This document shows, piece by piece, positions 29,885 to 39,557 of a DNA stretch of 60,216 nt. The first letter of the stretch is position 1. Each line of letters begins with the position of its first letter. Source of the DNA: Methanosphaera sp. (GTDB taxonomy: Archaea > Methanobacteriota > Methanobacteria > Methanobacteriales > Methanobacteriaceae); assembly GCA_017431845.1 (NCBI GenBank), contig JAFRKG010000151.1, forward strand, positions 1-60,216, in the 5' to 3' direction. A program made the translations under genes and the position numbers. Below the pieces are notes generated by a model. That model was not told where the DNA came from. It was given only the letters and a program-made list of their open reading frames with translations, and ran no database searches.

Positions 29885-32821
29885 CTATTGAACTTTCACG
29901 TATCTGTTTGTTGAACAAAGCATTTTATTATTGAAGTAATATGTTGCTTTAATATTATACGTACCTTCATTATTTGGCATGGTATATTTGAATGTATACT
30001 CCTTGCCTTCTACACTAACATTTTTAATCAGTTTATCATTTAATGTGTACACAATATTTCCTCTCATGTTCTGATTATTAATGTTATAAATATTAGTTTT
30101 TAAACAAATCGTAGAATTTTTCGGAATATCATGTGTGATCTTTCCACCATATAACTGGATGAATGATTGTGCTACAGAATCACCTTTCATATCATATCTT
30201 TCAAAAACTATTTTAATTCCATCTTTTTCCATAGTTTTCCGAGGATTACTTATTCCACCCCACCTGGAATAATTGTCATCCCAAGCCTTTTCCAGCCAGT
30301 AATAATATTCACCATCAGGATTATATATGTCACCAGCACCATGGAACCATCCAAGCACAATATCATTTCCCCTGTTTCTTACAGTTGTGAGAAGATTATC
30401 ATATCCTTTCAGATATTCTCTGATTACGTTAGCATCCACACCATTACATAATACGAAACAAATACTATTTCTCACATTGTTTTTATACATGTAACGTGCA
30501 GTTTCATAAGTTTCTCCAGGACCATTTTTAACAGTTTTAACATTAAATCCATTGCTTCTTAAATTATAGGCAATATTGTTCATTATTTTCATATCATTGG
30601 GACTATAGTTATATGAGGCTGTTGTTCTATCCATTGCAAAATAAACATCTTTTTTATTGGATGTTATTTTTGAATTGGAAATTAAATCACCGGCTAATGT
30701 AATAAATGTTTCCTGCTTGATTTGTGCTTCAGGTTTATTCACTGTAAATATATCTGCACAGGCTATTATGAACTTATTATTCAGGTAATACTTCATTTTC
30801 ACGGAATAATTTCCTTCTTTTGGGGGCATATTAATTTTTAATGTAGAAAGATTGTTTTTTACTTCAGATGTTCCAACATGTTTGTCATTCAAATAGAATT
30901 TTACTAATCCAGTATTTACTGTTTGTTTATTATTATTTCTTATTATGGTTCTTAATGTGCCTCGTTTTTCTGTAAATAATGCAGGATTATTCACTATTCT
31001 CATAGTGTAATCTGACTTTGGATTAACAGTTAATTTAACATTTTTTGATACACTATGATAATTTGGTGCACCAAACACTACTTTCAAATCATAAACACCT
31101 ATATCATGTTTTGAAATCTTGATTTTCTTGCAGGATGCATTAACTGTTTGAATTTTTTTGTTGTTCAAATAAATTTTCAGACTTCCATCACGGATTGTAT
31201 TATTCAAGTTGTCTGTAACATTAATTTCTAATGTCGCAGTATCTGCATTATTTTTCTGTAAACTTTTCATAAACAAGTGTGCAGTTTCGGTAGCATGAAT
31301 GTTTAATGTGTTACTGGTTATCGTGTGTGGTGCTTTTACAATAAAGTTTACATTGCCTTCTTTGTTAAATTTGTTTGTCAACTTGCAATAACCGGAATTA
31401 CTATTATAATTTTTAATTTTTCCGTCTTTTTTCATTATTATCTTCATATGATAATCGGGGATGTTTGTACTTCTGGAAATAGGTGTAATTTCTTTTCCAT
31501 CAAATATATTATAGACTGAAATGGTAGTATTGATGATGCTGTTCATTAAGTATCTGTATTTGTGTTGGATGCGGAGGTATAACCATTTATTTACTTTTGT
31601 ATTGATGATTCGTGACAGTTTTATATTGTTTTTTCCCCACCAGTTATAATCTGCGTTAATGTTGCCCTTATTGTATATGTCTTTGTTGTTGTCGGTTAAT
31701 ATGTTGTAGTTTAGGATTATGTTTCCTTTAAAGTTGTGTAGTGTGCTGCCATATGTTGCACTGTTTTCATGGAATGTGTTCTTTTTGATGCTAGTGTTTG
31801 TGTGTGCGTTTCTTATGGCTCCGCCGTATGTTGCACTGTTTTTGGTGAATGTGGAGTTGTATATGTTGTTTCCTGCCTGGTCTGTTTTAATGTATATTGC
31901 GCTTTGGTTGTTTGATTTGAATGTGGAGTATTTTATGTTGAGTATTGTGTGGTTGTATGCGTAGATTGCTCCGCCTGTTTTTGCAGTGTTATGGGTAAAC
32001 TGGGAGTATGTGATGTTTATCTTGATTGGGTTTACTGTTTTGGAGTATATTGATCCACCATTTGTGGCTTTGTTATTGTGGAATGTGTTGTTTTTTATGC
32101 TTAGTTTTGCGGTGTTGTAAATAGCTCCACCATTTGTCATTGCATTGTTTTTGGTGAATAAACAATTTTTTAACAGGGCCCCTTTGGTGTTGTAGATGGC
32201 TCCTCCATTTGTTGCATTGTTTTGTCTGAGTGTGGAGTTGGTTATGCTTAGTTGTCCTTCGTTGTAGATTGCGCCGCCTCGGAGTTTTGCGGTGGATGTG
32301 GTTATGGTCATGTTTTCTAGTTTTAGTATTCCTTTGTTGTGTATTGCTCCGCCGCTGCCATTTGTTTTTGCTTGTTGTATTGTTAATAGTTTTATGTTTG
32401 CTTTTGCTGTTATTTTTATTGCTTGTTTGTTGTGGCTGTTTATGATTGTTGTTTTCGTGTTTTCTCCTATGATGTTGATGTTTTTGTTGATTTTTATTCC
32501 GGATTCATAGTATTTTCCGGGTGTTATGTGGATTGTTCCACCAGATTTCACGCTTTTTATTGCTTCTTTTATTGTTCTTTTGGGTGAATTTTTTGTTCCC
32601 TTGTTTGAATCGTTTCCTTTCTTGCTTACATATACAGTGTGAATCTGTTTGTTTTTGGTGTTGGAGGTAAGTGTTGTGTCTTCCTGGGTGCTGCTTGTAA
32701 TTTTCTTTTCGTGTGTGTCTGTTGTGTTGTCCTGGGCTGATACGGTGGAGATGCATATTAGTAGTAATGTTATGAAGAGTAGGGGTGTGATTTTTTTTAT
32801 TATGTTGTTGATATGTGTCAC
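29885..32821 (-). CDS. beta-helix surface protein with unrecognised C-terminal domain
   Basis: This 978-aa secreted protein shares its first half with its neighbour: signal peptide, linker, VYVSKKGNDSNKGTKNSP and a beta-helix of GGAIYN-type repeats to about residue 400. Ig-like units occupy about 410-700. Residues 720-897 form a compact domain that I do not recognise (stretches VYFAMDRTTASYNYSPND, SICFVLCNGVDANVIREYL, DIVLGWFHGAGDIY). The pattern of alternating strands and helices with Cys, His and Asp positions could be an enzyme or binding fold. A final Ig-like unit ends the protein. ATG 32821 is preceded by GAGGTGA. No anchor is visible. Confidence 0.8.
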   Translation of the reverse strand: MTHINNIIKKITPLLFITLLLICISTVSAQDNTTDTHEKKITSSTQEDTTLTSNTKNKQIHTVYVSKKGNDSNKGTKNSPKRTIKEAIKSVKSGGTIHITPGKYYESGIKINKNINIIGENTKTTIINSHNKQAIKITAKANIKLLTIQQAKTNGSGGAIHNKGILKLENMTITTSTAKLRGGAIYNEGQLSITNSTLRQNNATNGGAIYNTKGALLKNCLFTKNNAMTNGGAIYNTAKLSIKNNTFHNNKATNGGSIYSKTVNPIKINITYSQFTHNTAKTGGAIYAYNHTILNIKYSTFKSNNQSAIYIKTDQAGNNIYNSTFTKNSATYGGAIRNAHTNTSIKKNTFHENSATYGSTLHNFKGNIILNYNILTDNNKDIYNKGNINADYNWWGKNNIKLSRIINTKVNKWLYLRIQHKYRYLMNSIINTTISVYNIFDGKEITPISRSTNIPDYHMKIIMKKDGKIKNYNSNSGYCKLTNKFNKEGNVNFIVKAPHTITSNTLNIHATETAHLFMKSLQKNNADTATLEINVTDNLNNTIRDGSLKIYLNNKKIQTVNASCKKIKISKHDIGVYDLKVVFGAPNYHSVSKNVKLTVNPKSDYTMRIVNNPALFTEKRGTLRTIIRNNNKQTVNTGLVKFYLNDKHVGTSEVKNNLSTLKINMPPKEGNYSVKMKYYLNNKFIIACADIFTVNKPEAQIKQETFITLAGDLISNSKITSNKKDVYFAMDRTTASYNYSPNDMKIMNNIAYNLRSNGFNVKTVKNGPGETYETARYMYKNNVRNSICFVLCNGVDANVIREYLKGYDNLLTTVRNRGNDIVLGWFHGAGDIYNPDGEYYYWLEKAWDDNYSRWGGISNPRKTMEKDGIKIVFERYDMKGDSVAQSFIQLYGGKITHDIPKNSTICLKTNIYNINNQNMRGNIVYTLNDKLIKNVSVEGKEYTFKYTMPNNEGTYNIKATYYFNNKMLCSTNRYVKVQ

Positions 32822-32932
32822 CTCACAATTTATTTTTTTGTGTGTTATTGTTTTAAGAGAATATTTATATCTTTTATTGGTTATTATTATTTTTTTTTAT
32901 TAAAAAAAAGTATTATATGGGGGGGGGAGGGT

Positions 32933-33868
32933 TTAGTTTCTTAGGATGATGTATATCATGTAGATTACGAATAATCCTATTAGTATTAGTCCGTCTTTGC
33001 GGTTGAAATCTTTTTTATCGTATGCTAGTATGTATGTTATGACTGCTACTATTATCATGATTAATGTGTCAATGAACATGATGTTTGTTGTTGTTATCGG
33101 GGATATGATGTTTGTTAGTCCTAGGATGAATAGTATGTTGAATATGCAGCTTCCAATAGCATTTCCTATTGCGATGTCTGTCTTTTTGTTGTAGGCTGCG
33201 GTTACGCTGGTTATTAGTTCTGGTAGGCTGGTTCCTATGGATACTATGGTTAGTCCTACTAGTGTTTCGCTCATTCCGATGCTTAGTGCTATTTCTTTTG
33301 ATGAGTCTACTACTAGGTTTCCTCCGAGTATTATTCCAATTATACCTATAACGATATAGATTAGTATGTATTCATTGCTTAAATGTGTAGTTCCTACCGG
33401 CATTTTACTACTTTGTTTCATACTCTTGTATATTAGGAAAGCTACGTATGCAATAATCATCACAAGGAATAATATACCTTCAAGCCTGCTGATTTGGCTA
33501 TCTGTGAAGATAAATATTAACAATAATATGCTGCTGACTAACATGATAGGAAAATCATGAACCAGAGATTCCCTTGTAATATCTATCTTATAAAGCACAG
33601 CCGTAATACCAATAACGGCAAGCATATTAAAAATATTACTACCAACAACATTACTTATAGCAATAGCATTACTGCCACTAAGAGCAGATGAAACAGAAAC
33701 GGCAGCTTCAGGAGCACTAGTACCAAAAGCAACAATAGTCAAACCAATAATCATGGAAGGAATCTTAAGCTTAGTTGCAAGATCACTGGCACCATCCACA
33801 AACATGTCAGCACCCTTAATCAGAAAGACAAAACCAACCAATAACAGGATAATAGTTAAAATACTCAT
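32933..33868 (-). CDS. calcium/sodium-type cation antiporter (CaCA family)
   Basis: This is a 311-aa integral membrane protein with about ten hydrophobic segments. The two inverted alpha-repeats that form the ion path are present: GLTIVAFGTSAPEAAVS in the first half and GLTIVSIGTSLPELITS in the second. Each has the conserved acidic residue. Family members exchange Ca2+ (or other cations) for Na+ or H+; which ions apply here cannot be told. The gene starts one base after the stop of the upstream ornithine cyclodeaminase-family gene and so is co-transcribed with it. A nine-base C-tract and T-tract follow the stop codon on the coding strand. Confidence 0.92.
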   Translation of the reverse strand: MSILTIILLLVGFVFLIKGADMFVDGASDLATKLKIPSMIIGLTIVAFGTSAPEAAVSVSSALSGSNAIAISNVVGSNIFNMLAVIGITAVLYKIDITRESLVHDFPIMLVSSILLLIFIFTDSQISRLEGILFLVMIIAYVAFLIYKSMKQSSKMPVGTTHLSNEYILIYIVIGIIGIILGGNLVVDSSKEIALSIGMSETLVGLTIVSIGTSLPELITSVTAAYNKKTDIAIGNAIGSCIFNILFILGLTNIISPITTTNIMFIDTLIMIIVAVITYILAYDKKDFNRKDGLILIGLFVIYMIYIILRN

Positions 33869-35098
33869 CTAATCAGTTTCCTCAAGTTTATGAATCTCAT
33901 CAAGTAATATTGGCAAGAAAGAACCAATATCAGTAACAATACTAATAACCTGTGCACTACCTCTATCAGATAGTTTAGTGACACTAGCATTACTAATATC
34001 TACACAAACACTTTTAATACGTGCAGGAATCAAGTTACCAGTAGCAACACTATGTAAGAGTGTGGCAATCATAATAACCATGTCAACATCCTGAACTTCC
34101 TCACGCATACGTTGCTGAGCTTCCTGTGAATCTGTGATAACATCAGGTAATGGGCCGTCATCCCTTATACTACCTGCTAACACATAAGGAGCATCATTTT
34201 TAACACATTCATACATGATACCACTATTTAGAACACCCTGTTCAACAGCATCTCTTATACTTCCAGCTTTATTGATTGTGTTAATTGCACAGAGATGATG
34301 TTTATGTCCGTGTGCAACAAGTTCACCGGTTTTAGTTTTCACTCCTAAACTGGTACCGTATAATGCATCTTCAATATCATGGGTTGCAAGAGCATTTCCT
34401 GCAAATAATTTGTTAACATATCCTTCTCTGATTAACTCGGCAAGTACTGGTGAACAGCCTGTATGTACAACTGCAGGACCTCCAACGACACAAATCTTTC
34501 CACCCTTGTCATGTATTTTCTTCATTTCCTTAGCTACTTTATGAATAATGCTGTGTGTTGGTTTTTCGGCTGATGCTTCACTGTTCATGAATTCAAAAGT
34601 ATTCTTTCCCCTTGATTTTTCTGGTGGTTTAACTCTAACACCCTTATGTCCTACCACTATCATTTCGCCCTTATGGATAGTGTTTAATGGTTTACAGGTA
34701 GCGGTTTTTTCTTTTTCATCAACAACTAGTAAACAGTCCATTTCGATATTGTCAATGTTTATCCAACGGTTATCATATCTTATTTCTGTGGTGTAATTTG
34801 TTGTTGAATAAAAGTTTTTAGGCACTGTCTTGTCTTTCTCGGATGCTACTAGTTCTACTTCGTCTTCTTCGACTAGTTGAGCACCTAGGTCTGTTACCAT
34901 GTCTAATATTTTGTCTAATGTTTTTTCTTTTTCTGTTTCTATGCGTATTCTAGCGGTACTTATGTCAGTGTTATGTTTTCCAACATTTAATTCTTCTATT
35001 TCATAGTCTCCACCTTGGTCTATGATGGTGTCCATGACTTTTTGTATTGTGAATGAATCAATGATGTGTCCGCTTAGCTTAATTTTTTGAACGTACAT
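33869..35098 (-). CDS. archaeal ornithine cyclodeaminase-type (LOR/SDH-domain, TIGR00300) protein
   Basis: This 409-aa protein matches the archaeal TIGR00300 / LOR-SDH-domain family, whose Methanococcus member has ornithine cyclodeaminase activity (ornithine to proline plus ammonia). The N-terminal third resembles the LOR/SDH domain ([20 protein letters not shown]). The C-terminal part has an NAD-binding-like [21 protein letters not shown] and the conserved [32 protein letters not shown] and [15 protein letters not shown]. Proline synthesis from ornithine is therefore likely but inferred. It is directly followed by the cation antiporter, an unexpected pairing. Confidence 0.85.
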   Translation of the reverse strand: MYVQKIKLSGHIIDSFTIQKVMDTIIDQGGDYEIEELNVGKHNTDISTARIRIETEKEKTLDKILDMVTDLGAQLVEEDEVELVASEKDKTVPKNFYSTTNYTTEIRYDNRWINIDNIEMDCLLVVDEKEKTATCKPLNTIHKGEMIVVGHKGVRVKPPEKSRGKNTFEFMNSEASAEKPTHSIIHKVAKEMKKIHDKGGKICVVGGPAVVHTGCSPVLAELIREGYVNKLFAGNALATHDIEDALYGTSLGVKTKTGELVAHGHKHHLCAINTINKAGSIRDAVEQGVLNSGIMYECVKNDAPYVLAGSIRDDGPLPDVITDSQEAQQRMREEVQDVDMVIMIATLLHSVATGNLIPARIKSVCVDISNASVTKLSDRGSAQVISIVTDIGSFLPILLDEIHKLEETD

Positions 35099-35242
35099 TT
35101 ATTCAACATCCTATCTTGTTTATTATTTTTTTTTATTGAATTATCATATGTTTATTATATTTATTTGTTATAGTAACTACTTTTTTTCCTGAAAATTAGT
35201 AAATAATATATTGGTGGTGGTGAGAGAGGAGGAGGGGTATGC

Positions 35243-36256
35243 TTATATGATACCCATTGCTTTGTTGGTTTTTAATATTGATTTCTCACCATCTTCTTCT
35301 AATTCAAGCATTGCTCTTATTGCGTCAACGTTTTCCGGTACAACATCGGATTCCTGGTGAACTGCTTGCATATAGAATAGTTCTCCGTCAACTACATTTA
35401 CTGATTCTTTCCATACTGGAATTTCATAGAAGTCTCCACGACTTCTTCCAAGGTCTTTAGCATATTCCATTAGTTCTGCAGTAGAACCTAATTTAAGGCC
35501 TGCATCTACTGGCAGTACTCTGTGTGCTTTTTCGAATGAGTCGAGCACGTCATCGGTTGTTACATTGTCTTCGAGTTCTACCATGATGTTGTGTGTGTGC
35601 ATGAGTGTTGTTGGAACTGCTAATGCCATTGTCATAACATCCATTCCTTTGATGATTGTTTGTACATCAGGTCCGTGGTGTGATGGTACTGTGGTTACTG
35701 GTTTGATTGCATTTATTGGTCCTTTTTTTGCATCATTTGGGTCTGCTGCACGTCTTACCATTACTGCTCTTACCTTTTTTACACCTGCTAGGTCGTTTAC
35801 TGGTTTTAGTGTACGACATAATCCTGTGGTGTTACATGATACTACTCTTACATAGTCTTTTCCGAGGCTTTCTTCGTAGTTTGCTTCTGCGTTGAATGAT
35901 GTGCCTACTGGGTCATGGTCTTCTCCACCTTCAAATATTGCTTTTAAGCCTATTTTTTTGTAGATGTTTTCCATGTTGTCTATACCTACTCCGCCGGGGG
36001 TACAGTCTACTACTAGGTCTAGTTTTTCAAATAGTTCATCAGCGGTTCCGCTTACTTTAATTCCTGCTTCTTCGAATTGTTCTTCTCTTTCTGGAACGCT
36101 AATGTATAGGTCGTATCCTTTTTCAACAGCAGTTTTTGCTTCAAAATCAGGAGTTCTTTTTGTTATTCCGACTATTTTCATATCATCTTGTGCGGTAACA
36201 GCGTCTGCTACTCTTTTACCAATAGTTCCATATCCGTTAATTCCGATACCTTTCAT
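35243..36256 (-). CDS. gap: glyceraldehyde-3-phosphate dehydrogenase, archaeal type
   Basis: GAPDH interconverts glyceraldehyde-3-phosphate and 1,3-bisphosphoglycerate in glycolysis and gluconeogenesis. The 337-aa protein starts with the dinucleotide-binding motif [19 protein letters not shown] and has the archaeal active-site Cys in [11 protein letters not shown], then [10 protein letters not shown] and [10 protein letters not shown]. The start is ATG 36256, which gives the family's usual length; an in-frame ATG at 36274 would add six residues. It is transcribed away from cbiM. A pyrimidine-rich stretch lies just after the stop on the coding strand. Confidence 0.96.
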   Translation of the reverse strand: MKGIGINGYGTIGKRVADAVTAQDDMKIVGITKRTPDFEAKTAVEKGYDLYISVPEREEQFEEAGIKVSGTADELFEKLDLVVDCTPGGVGIDNMENIYKKIGLKAIFEGGEDHDPVGTSFNAEANYEESLGKDYVRVVSCNTTGLCRTLKPVNDLAGVKKVRAVMVRRAADPNDAKKGPINAIKPVTTVPSHHGPDVQTIIKGMDVMTMALAVPTTLMHTHNIMVELEDNVTTDDVLDSFEKAHRVLPVDAGLKLGSTAELMEYAKDLGRSRGDFYEIPVWKESVNVVDGELFYMQAVHQESDVVPENVDAIRAMLELEEDGEKSILKTNKAMGII

Positions 36257-36693
36257 ATTAATACGTCCTATCATAAAATTCTAAGGAAATTATCATGATT
36301 CGTTAAAAATCAATCATATAATATATTACTATATAAGGTGTTTATCGTTATTTATAATTAATTGTAATTATTTGTGTATGTTGTTTTTTGGGGGGGTGGG
36401 TTTCTTGTTGTTGTGTGGTTTTGTTTTTTTCTTTGTTGTTTTGTATGAATATATTCATATTTGTTCATATGTAAATAAGTGCATTTATTCATTTATATGG
36501 TCTAAGCTTAACTGTTTTTTATTATTATTTAATAAAACTTAAATTTATCCATGCGTATACCTGTTAGGGTTATATAAAGTATTTATATTATCTATACTAT
36601 ACTATTAATTAGTAAAAAATACAATAATTTTTCTTAAAAAAATTTGAAGAAATATTAAAAAAAATATTAAAAAAAAATATGGGGGGAAAAATA
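36257..36693. other. divergent intergenic region between gap and cbiM
   Basis: These 437 bases hold both promoters. GTTATATAAAGTATTTATATT near 36570-36590 (given as TTATATAAAG) is the best TATA candidate for cbiM. The palindrome TATGAATATATTCATA (36444-36459) is a possible operator. A seven-G run followed by TGGG lies at 36390-36400, here upstream rather than downstream of genes. Confidence 0.4.
36444..36459. promoter_or_regulatory. 16-bp palindrome upstream of the metal transporter, candidate operator
   Basis: TATGAATATATTCATA reads the same on both strands. It lies about 235 bases before cbiM and 190 before gap. In so AT-rich a region chance palindromes are common, so support is modest. 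Confidence 0.25.
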
Positions 36694-37332
36694 ATGCACA
36701 TACCCGACGGATTAATATCAGACCCAATACAACTGGGAATATACACAATAATATACATAATCCTACTATTACTATGCCTAAACAAATACAGAAAAAACCA
36801 CACAGAAAAAGACATACCCGTACTAGCACTATTTTCAGCAGCAATACTAATAGTACAACTAATAGAAATACCACTACCAGTACCAGCCTGTGTACACATA
36901 TCACTAATAACAGTAATGGCACTCTACGACCTCGAAGCATCAGCCATAGTATACACAATAGTAACAATAGCACAAGCATTCCTCGGAGAAGGAGGAATAA
37001 GTACACTGGGAATAAACTTACTAAACCTGGCAATAATAGCACCATTCATAGCATACTACATATACCACTTCCTTAAAAAACACGATCAAAACCTAGCACT
37101 ATTCGTATCAGGATTTGCAACAATAACACTACTAGGAGTAATAGCCAGCATAGAATATGCAATAGCCGGAGTATACCCAATAACATTCGGACTAACAGTA
37201 ATAACACCAATAGAAGCAGTAGTAGGAGTAATTGAAGGTATTGTTACGATAGTGGTGATGAAAGCATTACACCAAATAAAACCAGAACTAACACCAGCAC
37301 TAAACGAAAAAGAGGAACCGGAAAATGAATAA
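36694..37332 (+). CDS. cbiM: CbiM/NikM-type cobalt or nickel transporter component
   Basis: CbiM/NikM is the metal-binding membrane core of ECF nickel/cobalt transporters. In this family Met1-His2 and further His residues bind the metal. The start is therefore set at ATG 36694 (MHIPDGLISDP), which also has GGGGGG at 36681-36686; an upstream in-frame ATG would hide His2. The 212-aa protein has about six hydrophobic segments, with CVHISLI and GEGGISTLGINLLNLAII as family stretches. The small His-rich gene overlaps its end by 8 bases. No CbiQ or CbiO genes follow, so the ATPase part is elsewhere or absent. Nickel for methyl-coenzyme M reductase cofactor F430 is a plausible need. Confidence 0.88.
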   Translation: MHIPDGLISDPIQLGIYTIIYIILLLLCLNKYRKNHTEKDIPVLALFSAAILIVQLIEIPLPVPACVHISLITVMALYDLEASAIVYTIVTIAQAFLGEGGISTLGINLLNLAIIAPFIAYYIYHFLKKHDQNLALFVSGFATITLLGVIASIEYAIAGVYPITFGLTVITPIEAVVGVIEGIVTIVVMKALHQIKPELTPALNEKEEPENE

Positions 37333-37537
37333 AAAAGTATCAATACTAATAATTGCATTAATCATACTAGTCACATTAGTTGCTGTTTCACAAGCATTAA
37401 ACATCTACGAAAAAGGAAACATAACACTAGAAGAACACAACCACGACCATGGTGAACATAACCATGAAGAACACGAACACGAAGAACACGCAAATGAATC
37501 AAACAAAACAGAAAACCACACACACGAAGAACACTAA
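37325..37537 (+). CDS. small membrane-anchored His-rich protein, CbiN/NikN-like partner
   Basis: This 70-aa protein has one N-terminal membrane helix (VSILIIALIILVTLVAV) and an extracellular tail rich in His and Glu (HNHDHGEHNHEEHEHEEH). It overlaps cbiM by 8 bases (translational coupling), so it is probably its accessory subunit, like CbiN or NikN-type small proteins, and may collect Ni or Co ions. After the TAA stop (37535-37537) the same frame continues as HENEHNHTH to a second TAA (37565-37567). The tail therefore appears to have been shortened by a nonsense change. It has no other recognisable domain. Confidence 0.75.
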   Translation: MNKKVSILIIALIILVTLVAVSQALNIYEKGNITLEEHNHDHGEHNHEEHEHEEHANESNKTENHTHEEH

Positions 37538-37672
37538 CATGAAAATGAGCATAATCACACACATTAATAACATTTAAAAATATATTTCATTATAAAAATA
37601 GCTTCTAAAAATATAAAAATAGTCAAAACTCCAAAAATAGATAAAAAAACTAATTGAGAAGAAAAAACATTC

Positions 37673-38041
37673 TTACTCAATTAATCCTAATTCTTTTGCA
37701 CAATAATAACCTATAGCCCCACCTATTGCACCTAAAATAATATAAAATGGGAAAACAAATATTATTGAACTTAAAGCGTATGTTACATAAGCAGAACCAT
37801 ACATTATAAAGTATAATCCACAAGATATTATAGCAGTAATCAAACAAGCAACAAAAGTTGTTACAAGGCCAACAACTGCAGATTCTACTAGAGAATCATG
37901 TTTCATAATACCAACTAAAATACTTGTCATAAAAACATACGGCAATATGTTTGAACTAGCTCCACTAACCAGGTATGTAATAATAATTATAATCACACCT
38001 AACGGTAAAGCCTTATCATTAAATATGTTCTTAAACTCCAT
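37673..38041 (-). CDS. small four-helix membrane protein (DUF5518-like), copy 2
   Basis: This 122-aa membrane protein has four hydrophobic segments and starts MEFKNIFNDKALPLGVIII. It resembles its upstream neighbour (38054-38431) in layout: the same IKNIF/FKNIF start, a central charged loop (GIMKHDSLVESAVVG versus GIIKNADMNETLLST) and a Gly-rich last helix (GAIGGAIGYYCAKEL versus GCVGGALGYHIRGEL). AGGAGG precedes ATG 38041, 12 bases after the neighbour's stop. Function is unknown. Confidence 0.75.
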   Translation of the reverse strand: MEFKNIFNDKALPLGVIIIIITYLVSGASSNILPYVFMTSILVGIMKHDSLVESAVVGLVTTFVACLITAIISCGLYFIMYGSAYVTYALSSIIFVFPFYIILGAIGGAIGYYCAKELGLIE

Positions 38042-38053
38042 AAAAGTTTCCTC

Positions 38054-38431
38054 CTATTTCTTAAGTTCTCCTCTAATATGATAACCTAATGCTCCGCCAA
38101 CACAGCCTATTAAAGTGAAAAATATAACATTTATCAATGAATACTGTATGAGTGCAATAGCATAAAGTCCACCCTCAGTATAAAATACGAGAATTAACGA
38201 TATTATAAACGAAATAACAGATCCGATAAGGAATGCTATGAACGTTGAAAGTAACGTTTCATTCATATCAGCATTTTTTATTATTCCCGAGATTATTCCT
38301 ATAAAGAATATTGTTGGTAAAATTATGCTGATATCACCAGAGTATAATGATGTCGGCACAATCATTACAATGGTTAAAAGCAGAGAATTTCCCTTAAATA
38401 TGTTTTTAATATCTATGATTAACACCCCCAT
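38054..38431 (-). CDS. small four-helix membrane protein (DUF5518-like), copy 1
   Basis: This 125-aa membrane protein has four hydrophobic segments and is paralogous to the next gene. It contains IDIKNIFKGNSLLLTIVMIV, GIISGIIKNADMNETLLST and a Gly-rich C-terminal helix. The start at ATG 38431 has no good ribosome-binding site; a GTG six bases further in is possible. It begins only 36 bases after the top6A stop. An 18-bp perfect palindrome lies in that gap, so it may have its own control. Function is unknown. Confidence 0.7.
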   Translation of the reverse strand: MGVLIIDIKNIFKGNSLLLTIVMIVPTSLYSGDISIILPTIFFIGIISGIIKNADMNETLLSTFIAFLIGSVISFIISLILVFYTEGGLYAIALIQYSLINVIFFTLIGCVGGALGYHIRGELKK

Positions 38432-38447
38432 AATAAAAGGAATATTG

Positions 38448-38465
38448 TAGGTAATATATTACCTA
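38448..38465. repeat. perfect 18-bp palindrome between top6A and a membrane-protein gene
   Basis: TAGGTAATATATTACCTA is identical to its reverse complement. It starts 2 bases after the top6A stop codon and ends 17 bases before the next start. It could be an operator for the membrane-protein pair or a 3'-end signal of the topoisomerase genes. Confidence 0.45.
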
Positions 38466-38467
38466 GT

Positions 38468-39541
<1,074 letters not shown>

Positions 39542-39557
39542 AAATATCAGTTCCCTC

